Of a stretch of 64,000 nt of DNA, positions 26,765 to 35,630 are shown in pieces. The DNA is from Peribacillus frigoritolerans_B (GTDB lineage: Bacteria; Bacillota; Bacilli; Bacillales; DSM-1321): the NCBI RefSeq assembly GCF_044762665.1, contig NZ_JBIWES010000004.1, forward strand, positions 124,001-188,000, given 5' to 3'. The stretch's first letter is position 1, and the number at the start of each line of letters is the position of its first letter. The notes beneath the pieces were generated by a model that ran no database searches, was not told the origin of the DNA, and saw only the letters and a list, made by a program, of their open reading frames with translations. Position numbers and translations under genes: made by a program.

Positions 26765-27472
26765 TCATCCATTACGTTCGATTTGCATTTTTTCTCTGTT
26801 TGCTTTTTCTTTTTCGATATTTTTCTGTCTTGAAGTTCCGGCTACCAGGATTCCAATCACCACTATTGCTTCAAATCCATATTTAATGAAGGGATTTGTA
26901 AAGTAGTCGTGCATGAAGGGTTCAGCTACGATCATTTTAGCAGAAGTCCAGCCTAGTATTCCCGCACCAATTATTATGATGACTGGGAAGCGTTCGATCA
27001 GTTTCAGGATCAAAGTGCTTCCATACATCACTACTGGAATTGATACAAGTAAACCGATTACCACTAAAGTGAAATTACCATGAGAAGCACCTGCAACAGC
27101 TAGGACATTGTCCAATCCCATCAATGCATCCGCAATAATGATAGTTTTTATAGCAGCCCACATCGAGTCTGCAGGCTTCACATCATGTTCTTCTTCATCG
27201 ATAAGGAGCTTATAAGCAATCCATACGAGGAGTAATCCCCCTATTAAATGCAGTCCTGGCACCTCTAATAGCCAAACAACCAGCAGCGTTGCGATGATCC
27301 TTATCACTATTGCCCCGACCGCTCCCCATATTATCACCTTTTTTTGCTGTTCTTTTGGAAGCTTTCTTGCAGCCAATCCAATAAGGATCGCATTATCACC
27401 GGCTAGAACCAAATCTATCATAATGATCGCTAAAAGTCCTGAAATGAATTCACCTGTTAAAAAATCCAACAC
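26765..27472 (-). CDS. TerC-family membrane protein (YjbE type), probable manganese exporter
   Basis: Membrane protein of 235 residues with about seven helices. The two inverted TerC repeats carry the acidic signatures MIDLVLAGDNAILIGLAARKLP near residue 20 and IIADALMGLDNVLAVAGAS near 115, which form the ion path. It belongs to the branch regularly preceded by a yybP-ykoY riboswitch. B. subtilis TerC proteins under this riboswitch export Mn2+, often to metallate secreted enzymes. The start is GTG behind GGGAGGAAATT. The riboswitch terminator ends 17 bases before the start. Confidence 0.9.
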   Translation of the reverse strand: MLDFLTGEFISGLLAIIMIDLVLAGDNAILIGLAARKLPKEQQKKVIIWGAVGAIVIRIIATLLVVWLLEVPGLHLIGGLLLVWIAYKLLIDEEEHDVKPADSMWAAIKTIIIADALMGLDNVLAVAGASHGNFTLVVIGLLVSIPVVMYGSTLILKLIERFPVIIIIGAGILGWTSAKMIVAEPFMHDYFTNPFIKYGFEAIVVIGILVAGTSRQKNIEKEKANREKMQIERNG

Positions 27473-27489
27473 AATTTCCTCCCTTTTAC

Positions 27490-27630
27490 AAAAATAAAGA
27501 GACCTCTGCCAAATATGGCAAAGGTCTCGCTAAGCACTAAATGAATTAGGCCAATAAAGCCGGTGGGATTCCCACGTAATGACGACTTTATTTCAGGTTA
27601 TCCCTGACGCTACTCCCCTTCACGGGAATA
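27490..27630 (-). promoter_or_regulatory. yybP-ykoY (Mn2+-sensing) riboswitch with terminator
   Basis: On the minus strand the RNA has the diagnostic AAGGGGAGTAGC (27620-27609), then GTCAGG...CCTGA, and a GTGGGAATCCCAC stem (27578-27566 region), as in the yybP-ykoY aptamer. Downstream, GAGACCTTTGCC and GGCAGAGGTCTC (27528-27499) form a terminator hairpin followed by TTTATTTTT. Metal binding is expected to favour read-through into the TerC-family gene (ON switch). The region 27631-27790 above it shows only AT-rich sequence and presumably the promoter. Confidence 0.9.
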
Positions 27631-27790
27631 AAGAATATGTAATTCTTTAATATCTTTCCATTAGGAAACTACCAAGAAAAAATATCACTAATTCAGTATA
27701 CCAAAAATACAAATAAAATAAAGAAAAAAATAAGAGATAGGGAGAATATTCATGAAATTAATCTTGCCTAAATCCTTTTAAAGGATAATT

Positions 27791-29278
27791 TCAGTCAATC
27801 ATCCCTTCTAGATATTGGCATAATTCGTTTCCAAGGTTCGGGATATCGCTCAAATCCTTCCCCCAAAGATATTGATTACTTAAGGTCGCTTCTATCAATT
27901 GTCTAAGCGGGATTTCCCCATTCTCATAACTAAGCCATTGTTCACTGAAAAATTCAATTGTCTTTATATCGTCTTCAACGACATAGTCTTTACCCGCAAA
28001 GCTTTTACCAAGATAACTCCCCTTCATTTCATTAACCTTGTAAAATCGGATCAGGCCCGAAAAACCTCGTACGATACAGTCGGGCAGCCTGCCTTTCGCC
28101 CTATGATATTCCTCTAAGGTAGGCAGGAGACGAACCTTGAACTTCGAAATGCTATTCAGCGAAATATCGGCCAGGAGGTGATGTACAAAAGGATTCTTAA
28201 ATCGCTCAAGAACACTTTCCCCATATAGCATCATCTCATTTTGATCAAAAGGTAATGAAGGAATTATTTCCTTTTCGATGGCATTGCTCAGAAATTGGTT
28301 GAATTCCGGATGATCGATTGCCTGTTTTACTTCTTCCAATCCAGATAAAATCCCTAAAGGAGCCAACAAGGTATGTGAACCATTAAGTATCCGTACCTTC
28401 CTCATTTGATAAGGCGTTAAATCTTTTACCCAACGCACATTCAACCCGGATTTTTGTAAAGGAAGACGTTGATCAATACAAATGTCACCTTCAATAGCCC
28501 ATAAATGGTAGGGTTCTGCCGTATTTAGCAGAGCATCCTTATATCCCCATGCCGCAAATAGTTTTTCCGACTCATTGGCTGGGAATCCTGTAACGATACG
28601 GTCTACCAGCGAGTTAAGGAAGAGGTTGTCCCGGTCCAACCACTCAATGAATGACTTTGGTAAATCCCAATCCCTGCTATGCTTAAGAACACATCGCTTC
28701 AATGAATCACCATTTCTCTCTAAAAGCTCACATGGAAGCATGATCAGTCCTTTTTTCGCATTTCCATTGAAATGAAGATAACGATGATACAAAAAAGCAG
28801 TCAGTTTTCCTGGAAAAGATTCAATCGGCTTTCCTTCTACCAAAGGAATCGGCTGATATTTAATCCCTGCTTCAGTCGTGTTGGAAACTACAAATTCCAA
28901 TTCAGGATTTTCTGCTAGTGCTAAAAATTCCATCCATTCTTCATATGGATCAATTGCCTTCGAAAAAACGGAAATGATCTCTGTATGTTCCACTTTCTCC
29001 CCTTGGTGAAAACCACGTAACATTAATGTATACAGTCCATCTTGCCGCTTTACTTCCTCTATCTTCCCTTTTCCGGCGGGCCGAGGCTGGGTAACTGCAA
29101 TGCTTCCCTTGAAATGACCTTGTTTATTACATTCATAAATCATCCAATCAAAAAAGCCTCGAAGAAAATTCCCCTCCCCAATTTGCAATACTTTTATGGG
29201 AAAATCCATCATATGTGAATATTTGACAGCTTTTGTATCTTTACTTAGACGCTTTAGTTGACTATTATTTATGTTCAT
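27791..29278 (-). CDS. uxaB: Tagaturonate reductase (altronate oxidoreductase)
   Basis: Long-chain polyol dehydrogenase family enzyme, 495 residues, reducing D-tagaturonate to D-altronate with NADH. The N-terminus has the nucleotide-binding pattern VLQIGEGNFLRGFFDWMI, then TLMLRGFHQGEKV and VVSNTTEAGI, and the UxaB-specific SLVDRIVTGFP and WAIEGD strings with KVRILNGSHTLLAPLG in the C-domain containing the catalytic Lys and His region. Length and motifs fit UxaB rather than the shorter fungal mannitol enzymes. It is the last gene of the uxaA-LgoD-like-uxaB operon. The ATG at 29278 lies about 10 bases after AAAGGAG; a TTG two codons earlier is possible. Confidence 0.92.
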   Translation of the reverse strand: MNINNSQLKRLSKDTKAVKYSHMMDFPIKVLQIGEGNFLRGFFDWMIYECNKQGHFKGSIAVTQPRPAGKGKIEEVKRQDGLYTLMLRGFHQGEKVEHTEIISVFSKAIDPYEEWMEFLALAENPELEFVVSNTTEAGIKYQPIPLVEGKPIESFPGKLTAFLYHRYLHFNGNAKKGLIMLPCELLERNGDSLKRCVLKHSRDWDLPKSFIEWLDRDNLFLNSLVDRIVTGFPANESEKLFAAWGYKDALLNTAEPYHLWAIEGDICIDQRLPLQKSGLNVRWVKDLTPYQMRKVRILNGSHTLLAPLGILSGLEEVKQAIDHPEFNQFLSNAIEKEIIPSLPFDQNEMMLYGESVLERFKNPFVHHLLADISLNSISKFKVRLLPTLEEYHRAKGRLPDCIVRGFSGLIRFYKVNEMKGSYLGKSFAGKDYVVEDDIKTIEFFSEQWLSYENGEIPLRQLIEATLSNQYLWGKDLSDIPNLGNELCQYLEGMID

Positions 29279-29344
29279 GATCAAGGAACTCCTTTCTTAT
29301 TGAAATATCCAATTCAGAGTACGATTTAACATCATACCTAATGC

Positions 29345-30358
29345 TTATATTTCGACAATAGCCTTGATCACTTTAGCTTCAGGAGTTAACCACCCTTCAA
29401 ACTGATTGATCATTTCATCCATATGTGTGCGGTGTGTAATAAACTGGCTCATATCCAGTTTGTCATTCTTCAGCGTATTCACGACATAATCAAAGTCATC
29501 CTTTGTTGCATTACGGCTTCCCATTAATGTAAGCTCTTTACTGTGGAATTCAGGATCATTAAAGGTAATATCCGCTTTAACTAAACCTACATAAATCAAT
29601 CTTCCGCCGTGAGCAGGATATTTAAATGAGTCCATCATTGACTTAGCATTACCAGTCGCATCAAATACCGCGCTTGGCATATCTCCATTCGTCAATTGGG
29701 CTAATTTCTCCAGTGGATTCTCCATAACGTTCAAAGTATGATCGACATTTGCCCATTTGCAAGCAAACGCAAGGCGTTCATCATTTACATCCATTGCGAT
29801 CACCTTCGCACCCTGTTCTTTAGCGAATGCCATGACTCCCAAACCAATTGGACCAGCACCAATTACTAGCGCAAATTCCCCTTTATGAATAGCAGCGCGG
29901 CTAACTGCGTGAGCCCCTATACTTAAAGGCTCTATCATTGCGGATTGATCAAGTGTGAGACCCTCTGTTCTCACCAAATGATTATAAGGAACCGTTATCC
30001 ACTCACTCATGCCTCCTTCAGCATGTACACCCAACACTTTCATATCCGTACAGCAGTTCGTTTTTCCACTTCTGCAAGCAAGGCATTTTCCACATTCCAT
30101 ATAGGGGATGATCGATACCTGATCCCCGACTTTAAGCCCTGATTCATTTTCCGGTATGGACTCAATAAAGCCGGATAATTCATGGCCAAGTATTCGAGGA
30201 TAGCTAAAAAAGGGCTGATTACCTCCATAGGCATGAATATCCGTACCGCAAATCCCTATACGCCGCACACGAATCAAAGCTTCCCCTGAGTTTGGAAAAG
30301 GTTTTTCCGATTCGATCATCTTAAATTCAAAAGGTTGTTCACAAACGATACTTTTCAC
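29345..30358 (-). CDS. Zinc-dependent sugar-acid dehydrogenase (LgoD-like, MDR family)
   Basis: Medium-chain Zn dehydrogenase, 337 residues. The catalytic zinc motifs are GICGTDIHAYGG and GHELSG, the structural zinc cysteines CGKCLACRSGKTNCC lie near residues 85-98, and the NAD-binding loop is VIGAGPIGLGVMAF. E. coli LgoD (YjjN), which oxidises L-galactonate to D-tagaturonate, belongs to this group; placed between uxaA and uxaB, which handle tagaturonate and altronate, that reaction is the best inference. L-gulonate 5-dehydrogenase or threonine-type dehydrogenase activity cannot be excluded. Confidence 0.82.
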   Translation of the reverse strand: MKSIVCEQPFEFKMIESEKPFPNSGEALIRVRRIGICGTDIHAYGGNQPFFSYPRILGHELSGFIESIPENESGLKVGDQVSIIPYMECGKCLACRSGKTNCCTDMKVLGVHAEGGMSEWITVPYNHLVRTEGLTLDQSAMIEPLSIGAHAVSRAAIHKGEFALVIGAGPIGLGVMAFAKEQGAKVIAMDVNDERLAFACKWANVDHTLNVMENPLEKLAQLTNGDMPSAVFDATGNAKSMMDSFKYPAHGGRLIYVGLVKADITFNDPEFHSKELTLMGSRNATKDDFDYVVNTLKNDKLDMSQFITHRTHMDEMINQFEGWLTPEAKVIKAIVEI

Positions 30359-30402
30359 TGAATAACACTCCTTTTTTATAACTTAATAGAAACCGTGTAC
30401 TA

Positions 30403-31908
30403 TTAAAGAATGACACCTTCTTTAAAGATGCTTATCTCCCTATATCCGAATTTTTCATTATTCGTTTTCTTTTTACCGGATGAAAGCTCAAGAATGTATT
30501 GGAATAACTCTTCCTTTAATTCCTCGATCTCTTGGCCTTCAATCAACCGCCCAGCATTATAATCAATCCAGTGCTTTTTACGATCGGCTAATTCCGAATT
30601 CGTAGCTATTTTTACAGTTGGCACCGGTCCACCAAATGGTGTTCCTCTTCCCGTAGTGAATAGAACGATATGTGCGCCCGCTGCTGCCAAAGCCGTCACC
30701 GAAATCAAATCATTTCCAGGGGAATTGATTAAATTCAAACCATGCTTCACCACTCGTTCTCCATATGGTCTTACATCCACTACAGTGGCATGGCCCCCTT
30801 TTTGTGTGCATCCAAGTGATTTTTCCTCCAATGTACTTATGCCGCCTTCCTTGTTTCCAGGTGAAGGGTTTTCATAGATTTCTTGATCATGGCGAATGAA
30901 ATACTGTTTGAAATCATTAATAAGGCCAACGATTTTATTAAAGGTTTCTTCATCTCTTGCCCTGTTCATCAATATCGTTTCCGCTCCAAACATCTCAGGC
31001 ACCTCTGTCAATATCGTGGTCCCTCCATTTTCTACAATAAGGTCGGAAACCGCACCAACCAGCGGATTTGCTGTAATGCCTGAAAAACCATCGGAACCTC
31101 CGCATTTCAAGCCGATTTTCAACTTTGAAACCGGTACGTTCCGGCGTACGAACCCTTCCGCATATTCCACTAATTCCCCCAATATACGTAAGCCGCTCTC
31201 CAGTTCATCTTGAACTTCCTGGGCTTTTAAAAATTTAATCCGATTAGGAGGAAATTCACCTATGACTTCTTTAAATGATTCGATTTGATTGTTCTCACAC
31301 CCTAATCCTACAACTAAAACCCCTGCTGCATTTGGGTGTTGAGCCAATGCTGCCAATAGTTTCTGCGTATGGGTCAAATCATCTCCCAATTGAGAACAAC
31401 CGTAGGGATGGGAAAAGTGATGAACCCCATCGATTTGACGATCTTTAAACTGCTCATTGCCCATTTTAGCGAGAAGTTCACATGTTTTATTGATGCAACC
31501 TACAGTATTGATGATCCAGATTTCATTCCGGATACCCACTTCCCCATTTTCACGGATATATCCTTGGAAGGTATGATTTTGACTTTGCTCTTTTGTATCT
31601 TGAATGCTAGGTTGATAGGAATAATCCAATATACCCTGCAAACCGGATGCTAGATTATGTGTGTGAATCCAATCTCCAATGGAGATATCTTCATTAGCTT
31701 TTCCGATCGAGTAGCCAAATTTGATTACGTCCTCCCCTCGTTTAACCGGTTTCACTAACATCTTATGCCCTTTGGGAATGTCGTCATTTGCTTTGATATG
31801 GATCATTCCCCTGTCTTCTGTTTGAATCTGGAGGCTCTGTCCTTTATGAATTCCCTCCAAGGAAATAACAACATCATCATTTGAATGCAATTGAACAAAT
31901 TTATTCAT
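30403..31908 (-). CDS. uxaA: D-altronate dehydratase
   Basis: Fe-dependent dehydratase converting D-altronate to 2-keto-3-deoxy-gluconate, 501 residues. The N-terminal about 100 residues are the SAF domain (NKFVQLHSNDDVVISLEGIHKG) and the rest is the UxaA/GarD catalytic domain with GYIRENGEVGIRNEIWIINTVGC, HPYGCSQLGDDL, KCGGSDGFSGITANPLVG, and TTGRGTPFGGPVPTVKI. The cysteine positions typical of the metal site (VGC, YGC, KCGG) are kept. The ATG at 31908 has AAGGAGGGAC 5 bases away. It is the promoter-proximal gene of the operon and divergent from an AraC regulator. Confidence 0.93.
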   Translation of the reverse strand: MNKFVQLHSNDDVVISLEGIHKGQSLQIQTEDRGMIHIKANDDIPKGHKMLVKPVKRGEDVIKFGYSIGKANEDISIGDWIHTHNLASGLQGILDYSYQPSIQDTKEQSQNHTFQGYIRENGEVGIRNEIWIINTVGCINKTCELLAKMGNEQFKDRQIDGVHHFSHPYGCSQLGDDLTHTQKLLAALAQHPNAAGVLVVGLGCENNQIESFKEVIGEFPPNRIKFLKAQEVQDELESGLRILGELVEYAEGFVRRNVPVSKLKIGLKCGGSDGFSGITANPLVGAVSDLIVENGGTTILTEVPEMFGAETILMNRARDEETFNKIVGLINDFKQYFIRHDQEIYENPSPGNKEGGISTLEEKSLGCTQKGGHATVVDVRPYGERVVKHGLNLINSPGNDLISVTALAAAGAHIVLFTTGRGTPFGGPVPTVKIATNSELADRKKHWIDYNAGRLIEGQEIEELKEELFQYILELSSGKKKTNNEKFGYREISIFKEGVIL

Positions 31909-32081
31909 TTTGTCCCTCCTTATCATGAGTAAGTCGTCCAGAACCAAATGTCACTTCATTCCGAAAGCCCTTTCATTTTTAAATCTATATAAATTTTAAC
32001 ATCAATTTTTGAAATATAAATTGCGATTTTTGCTGTAAACATACTCATTCTTGTTGTATTATACTTTCAGGAGATGAACAA

Positions 32082-32951
32082 ATGAAAAAAATCCATAATT
32101 CATTAAATCATGATTTACTCTTCCCATTTTCTTTTGTCTATCAAGATACGAAAAGTCCCCAGAATGAATTGTCCGATCATATGCATGATCATTATGAAAT
32201 TGTTTATGTTTATAATGGTAAAGGGACCTTTTTTATCGGTGATGTGTTTTATGATATGCAGCAAGGGGATGTATTCCTGATCCCGAATAATACCATTCAT
32301 AGGGCATTACCGAATAAGGACGACCCTGTTACTTCCACCATTATCTTTGTCAGTCCTACATTAATATATAAAGATATGGTTGATGATTCTTTTTCATATT
32401 TACATTTGTTTGATCTGACAAAAAAGAGTAAGAATTATAAAATATCATTGCCGCAAAAGAAACAAGTAAAGATGGAGGAACAGCTACAACTCATCCTGCA
32501 AGAAACAACTAACCAATTGATGGGCTCGAGGCATGCTTGTTTGCTGACCGTTCATCAAATCATACTTGATTTATACCGTACCCGGATAAATGGCAAACAA
32601 GATTTATCCGAGGGCAATAGCTATAGTTCAGAATGGATCAAGGATATTTTAATCTATATTAATGAACATATGGATGAACCATTAACGCTGACGATACTTG
32701 CACAAAAGGCATTGGTCAGTCCCGCCCATTTCAGCAGGGTTTTTAAGGAAACGACTGGAATTGGGTTAATCGTGTATCTAAACACGAAAAGGATCATCAA
32801 GGCAAAGGAACTTTTACTGGAAACGAATCACACCATTGCCCATATTGCCGAAATGTGTGGTTTTGAAAGCATGCCGCAATTTTATCGCACCTTTAAGAAA
32901 TACACTGAAAAGACACCAGCTACATTTCGAAAAGAAAATCGGATCCGCTAG
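32082..32951 (+). CDS. AraC-family regulator with N-terminal cupin
   Basis: Transcription factor of 289 residues, divergent from uxaA. The N-terminal cupin part starts with HMHDHYEIVYVYNGKGTFFIGDVFYDMQQGDVFLIPNNTIHRA, a metal/sugar binding pattern. The C-terminal 100 residues carry two helix-turn-helix motifs: LTILAQKALVSPAHFSRVFKETTG and IAHIAEMCGFESMPQFYRTFKKYTEKTPATFR. By position it probably controls the uxaA operon in response to a sugar acid. The ATG follows AGGAGATGAACAA. The 170-base divergent intergenic region shows no LacI-type palindrome, so control differs from the kdgK operon. Confidence 0.88.
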   Translation: MKKIHNSLNHDLLFPFSFVYQDTKSPQNELSDHMHDHYEIVYVYNGKGTFFIGDVFYDMQQGDVFLIPNNTIHRALPNKDDPVTSTIIFVSPTLIYKDMVDDSFSYLHLFDLTKKSKNYKISLPQKKQVKMEEQLQLILQETTNQLMGSRHACLLTVHQIILDLYRTRINGKQDLSEGNSYSSEWIKDILIYINEHMDEPLTLTILAQKALVSPAHFSRVFKETTGIGLIVYLNTKRIIKAKELLLETNHTIAHIAEMCGFESMPQFYRTFKKYTEKTPATFRKENRIR

Positions 32952-32990
32952 GCATGCCTATAAACATGAAAAATTTTAAGTCAGTAAAAA

Positions 32991-33033
32991 TGGAAGTGTC
33001 TTCCCTTGATATTTCTTTAGGGAGACACTTCCA
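32991..33033. terminator. Convergent bidirectional terminator
   Basis: TGGAAGTGTCTTCCCT pairs with AGGGAGACACTTCCA (one mismatch/bulge) over a short loop. It lies between the convergent AraC regulator and the MFS transporter gene. Confidence 0.8.
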
Positions 33034-33046
33034 TTCTATCAATCTA

Positions 33047-34288
33047 TTACGCAGGCTTGACTATCGGTCGTACAAAACGGATGACCGCAAGCGATGCAAC
33101 AACTGCCAATCCACCTGCAAGCAAGAACGCAACTGTGTATGTGCCTGAGGTATCGACAATGTAACCTGTTAACGTCGGTCCGATGATTCCTGCTGTATTT
33201 GCCAAGAAATGCATAAAACCTCCAACAGATCCAACATTACCAGGGTCGACAACATCGTTGACGATTGCCCAGTAAATGGCACCAGTCAAATAAAGGAAGA
33301 AGACGGAAAGTGCGACAAGCGTTACTGCACTGATCGTTGTGGATACAAGTCCGGCAAAACCGATACATACCGCCGATAAGAACAAACATGTTACAAGCAC
33401 AAGCTTGCGTGAGAATAAAACACCTTTTTGAGCGAATTTTTTATAGAAGAAATCCGACACGAATCCACCCAAAGCAAGTCCGATGAATCCAAAAATCCAA
33501 GGAATCACTGTAATGATACTCATATTTTCTACACTTAGGCCGCGTGCATCGACCAAATAACTTGGGAACCAAGTTAAGAAAAAGAAGAGAATGTAGTTGT
33601 AAGAAAAAAAGGCTAGAGCTGTAAATAAAACCGTTTTTTGTTTTAAATAAAACGTGAATTTCAATTTCCCTTCCGATGTTGCCGCTACATAAGATTTTCC
33701 CGTATGTTTCTGTTCTTTTGACTCTTCTGGTTTTTCTTTAACAAACTTCCACCAGCAAATCGCCCATATAAGACCAATTATCATTATGGCAATGAAAGAA
33801 ACTCTCCATCCATATGAGATGGCAATAAATCCAACTATCGGACCTGCAATGGCGCCACCAAGCGGCGTCCCGCTATTCGTCAAACCAACGACTGATGCCC
33901 GTTGATTTGCCGGGAACCAGTTATTCACCATTTTATTGATGGTTGCCGAAAGAGGACCTTCGCCCATCCCAAACAGGATGCGGATGACTATCATACTGGC
34001 AAAACCGACAGCAAGTACAAGTGCACCGCTGAATACAGACCAAACGATCATCGCCACGAAAAGCGTGAGCTTTGCTCCCCATTTATCGGACGCCATTCCT
34101 CCAAGGAAGTTAAATATGGCATAACCAACTGAAAAGCTACTAAAGATAATTCCCATCTGTGTTGCTGTTAAAGATAAATCATCTTGGATGAACGGAGCTG
34201 CAATGGACAGTGCAGATCGGTCTAGATAATTTATTACCCCTGCCAAGAACAAGAATACGATAACCATTCCTCTACCATTTGAAAACAT
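33047..34288 (-). CDS. MFS transporter of the anion:cation symporter family (ExuT/GudP/LgoT-like)
   Basis: Twelve-helix proton symporter, 413 residues. It begins MFSNGRGMVIVFLFLAGVINYLDRSALSIAAPFIQ, the ACS family helix-1 signature NYLDR, and includes SVGYAIFNFLGGMASDKWGAK and GMGEGPLSATINKMVNNWFP. Relatives carry hexuronates, glucarate, galactonate or L-galactonate. It lies next to a LacI regulator and has an operator plus a cre-like box in front, so it is the uptake system of the uxu/kdg regulon. The ATG at 34288 follows AGGGGGTACTTT; a longer frame has no site. Exact substrate unknown. Confidence 0.88.
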   Translation of the reverse strand: MFSNGRGMVIVFLFLAGVINYLDRSALSIAAPFIQDDLSLTATQMGIIFSSFSVGYAIFNFLGGMASDKWGAKLTLFVAMIVWSVFSGALVLAVGFASMIVIRILFGMGEGPLSATINKMVNNWFPANQRASVVGLTNSGTPLGGAIAGPIVGFIAISYGWRVSFIAIMIIGLIWAICWWKFVKEKPEESKEQKHTGKSYVAATSEGKLKFTFYLKQKTVLFTALAFFSYNYILFFFLTWFPSYLVDARGLSVENMSIITVIPWIFGFIGLALGGFVSDFFYKKFAQKGVLFSRKLVLVTCLFLSAVCIGFAGLVSTTISAVTLVALSVFFLYLTGAIYWAIVNDVVDPGNVGSVGGFMHFLANTAGIIGPTLTGYIVDTSGTYTVAFLLAGGLAVVASLAVIRFVRPIVKPA

Positions 34289-34328
34289 AAAGTACCCCCT
34301 ATAATTTCTGTAAATGCAGCTGCTTTTT

Positions 34329-34342
34329 TGGAAACGTTTCCA
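34329..34342 (-). promoter_or_regulatory. cre-like palindrome (CcpA) upstream of the transporter
   Basis: TGGAAACGTTTCCA is a perfect palindrome matching the catabolite-responsive element consensus with central CG. It is about 40 bases upstream of the transporter start. A weaker AAAAAGCGCTTTCT at 34403-34416 could be a second site. Confidence 0.65.
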
Positions 34343-34378
34343 TTTAATAACCAAGAGTAAAGCCTATATGACCTATAA

Positions 34379-34392
34379 CTAAATCGGTTTAG
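34379..34392 (-). promoter_or_regulatory. LacI-type operator, copy 1 (transporter promoter)
   Basis: CTAAATCGGTTTAG, an inverted repeat with central CG. The same motif occurs twice in front of kdgK (41287, 41308). Binding by the adjacent LacI-family regulator is inferred. Confidence 0.75.
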
Positions 34393-34442
34393 AATTCCCG
34401 TAAAAAAGCGCTTTCTTTTTCACAGGAATCTTACATCCGTTT

Positions 34443-35444
34443 CTAGCAAGAATTCCTTGAAAGCAAAGTCGGTTTCAAGCGATGCACCCTTGTATCCTCA
34501 TTTCCTGTTTTATTAATTTGACTAAGCAGTAACTCCGCTGCCAAGTTGGCCATTTCAATGGCTGGCTGATTAACCGTTGTGATGGTCGGTGTATAGAAAC
34601 TGGCATATGGTACATCATCGATTCCTATGACCGCTATGTCATCAGGTATATTGATTTCATGCTGTTTCATGTAACGCAATACTTCATTAAGTACGATATC
34701 ATTTCCTGCCAATATGGCTTGAGGCGGCTTTTCCAATTCGAAAAATTCTGAAAGCGCAAGCGGAATTTCGTCAGCATTCACGGTTTTAATATATTCAGAA
34801 TTAAATGGTATCCCATGTGACGCGAGTGAATCCTTGTACCCTTGAATGCGTTCGATTCGAGGACTGATATCGCGTATTATTGAAGTGGTTATGATTGCAA
34901 TGTGTTCAAGACCCTTTTCAATAAACCGATCAATCGCCAACTTGGAAGCAAGGTGGTTATCGAGCATGACTGTAGCAATATTCAATTCCTGGATCGTCCT
35001 ATCCATGAAAACAATCGGGAATTGATCACTCTTCATACGTTGATATAAATCAAGGTTGTCCCCTGTGGGAAAAATGATGATCCCATCCACTTGTTTAGCT
35101 CTTAGCATTTCAATATAATTCTTTTCCTTTTCAGGGTTGTCATCTGCATTGCATACGATAATATGGAACCCTTGTTCATAAAAGTAGTTTTCTATCGCTC
35201 TAATAACTTGCGTTGAAAACGTGTGAAGGATATTGGCAACCACTACCCCAACGGTAAAAGTGGACTTTTGTTTTAAACTGCGCGCTATTATATTAGGCTG
35301 ATAGTTTAACTCTTCTATTGTTTCTTCTATTTTTTTCCTGGTTTTTTCACTCATATATTCGTAGCGTTTGTTCAGGTATTGGGAAACTGTGCTTTTTGAT
35401 ACTTTCGCGTGATTGGCGACATCAGTAATTGTAATGGTTTTCAT
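34443..35444 (-). CDS. LacI-family repressor of the hexuronate/KDG regulon (KdgR/ExuR-like role)
   Basis: LacI-type regulator of about 333 residues. N-terminal helix-turn-helix and hinge read ITDVANHAKVSKSTVSQYLNKRYEYMSEKTRKKIEETIEELNYQPNIIARSLK; the ligand domain starts FTVGVVVANILHTFSTQVIRAIE and ends with TTVNQPAIEMANLAAELLL. ATG at 35444 is preferred because AGGA lies 9 bases upstream; the earlier ATG abuts the site. It lies between the uxuB end and the transporter and three matching palindromes occur in the region. The inducer is probably KDG or a related 2-keto-3-deoxy acid, by analogy to KdgR. Confidence 0.9.
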   Translation of the reverse strand: MKTITITDVANHAKVSKSTVSQYLNKRYEYMSEKTRKKIEETIEELNYQPNIIARSLKQKSTFTVGVVVANILHTFSTQVIRAIENYFYEQGFHIIVCNADDNPEKEKNYIEMLRAKQVDGIIIFPTGDNLDLYQRMKSDQFPIVFMDRTIQELNIATVMLDNHLASKLAIDRFIEKGLEHIAIITTSIIRDISPRIERIQGYKDSLASHGIPFNSEYIKTVNADEIPLALSEFFELEKPPQAILAGNDIVLNEVLRYMKQHEINIPDDIAVIGIDDVPYASFYTPTITTVNQPAIEMANLAAELLLSQINKTGNEDTRVHRLKPTLLSRNSC

Positions 35445-35630
35445 TTCATTCATTCCTATCGTGTGATTTCAATTCTCTGCCTAACAAAAATGGCTTAGAT
35501 ATATAAGGAATATTCTATTATAATAAGTAAAGCTTTACAATCACCTTCTGATGCAGTAAAAAGTCAATTTCCCATACCATGGAACTAATTTAATCACGGT
35601 CACTTGTTTGCCTTTTTATTGGACCTGAAT

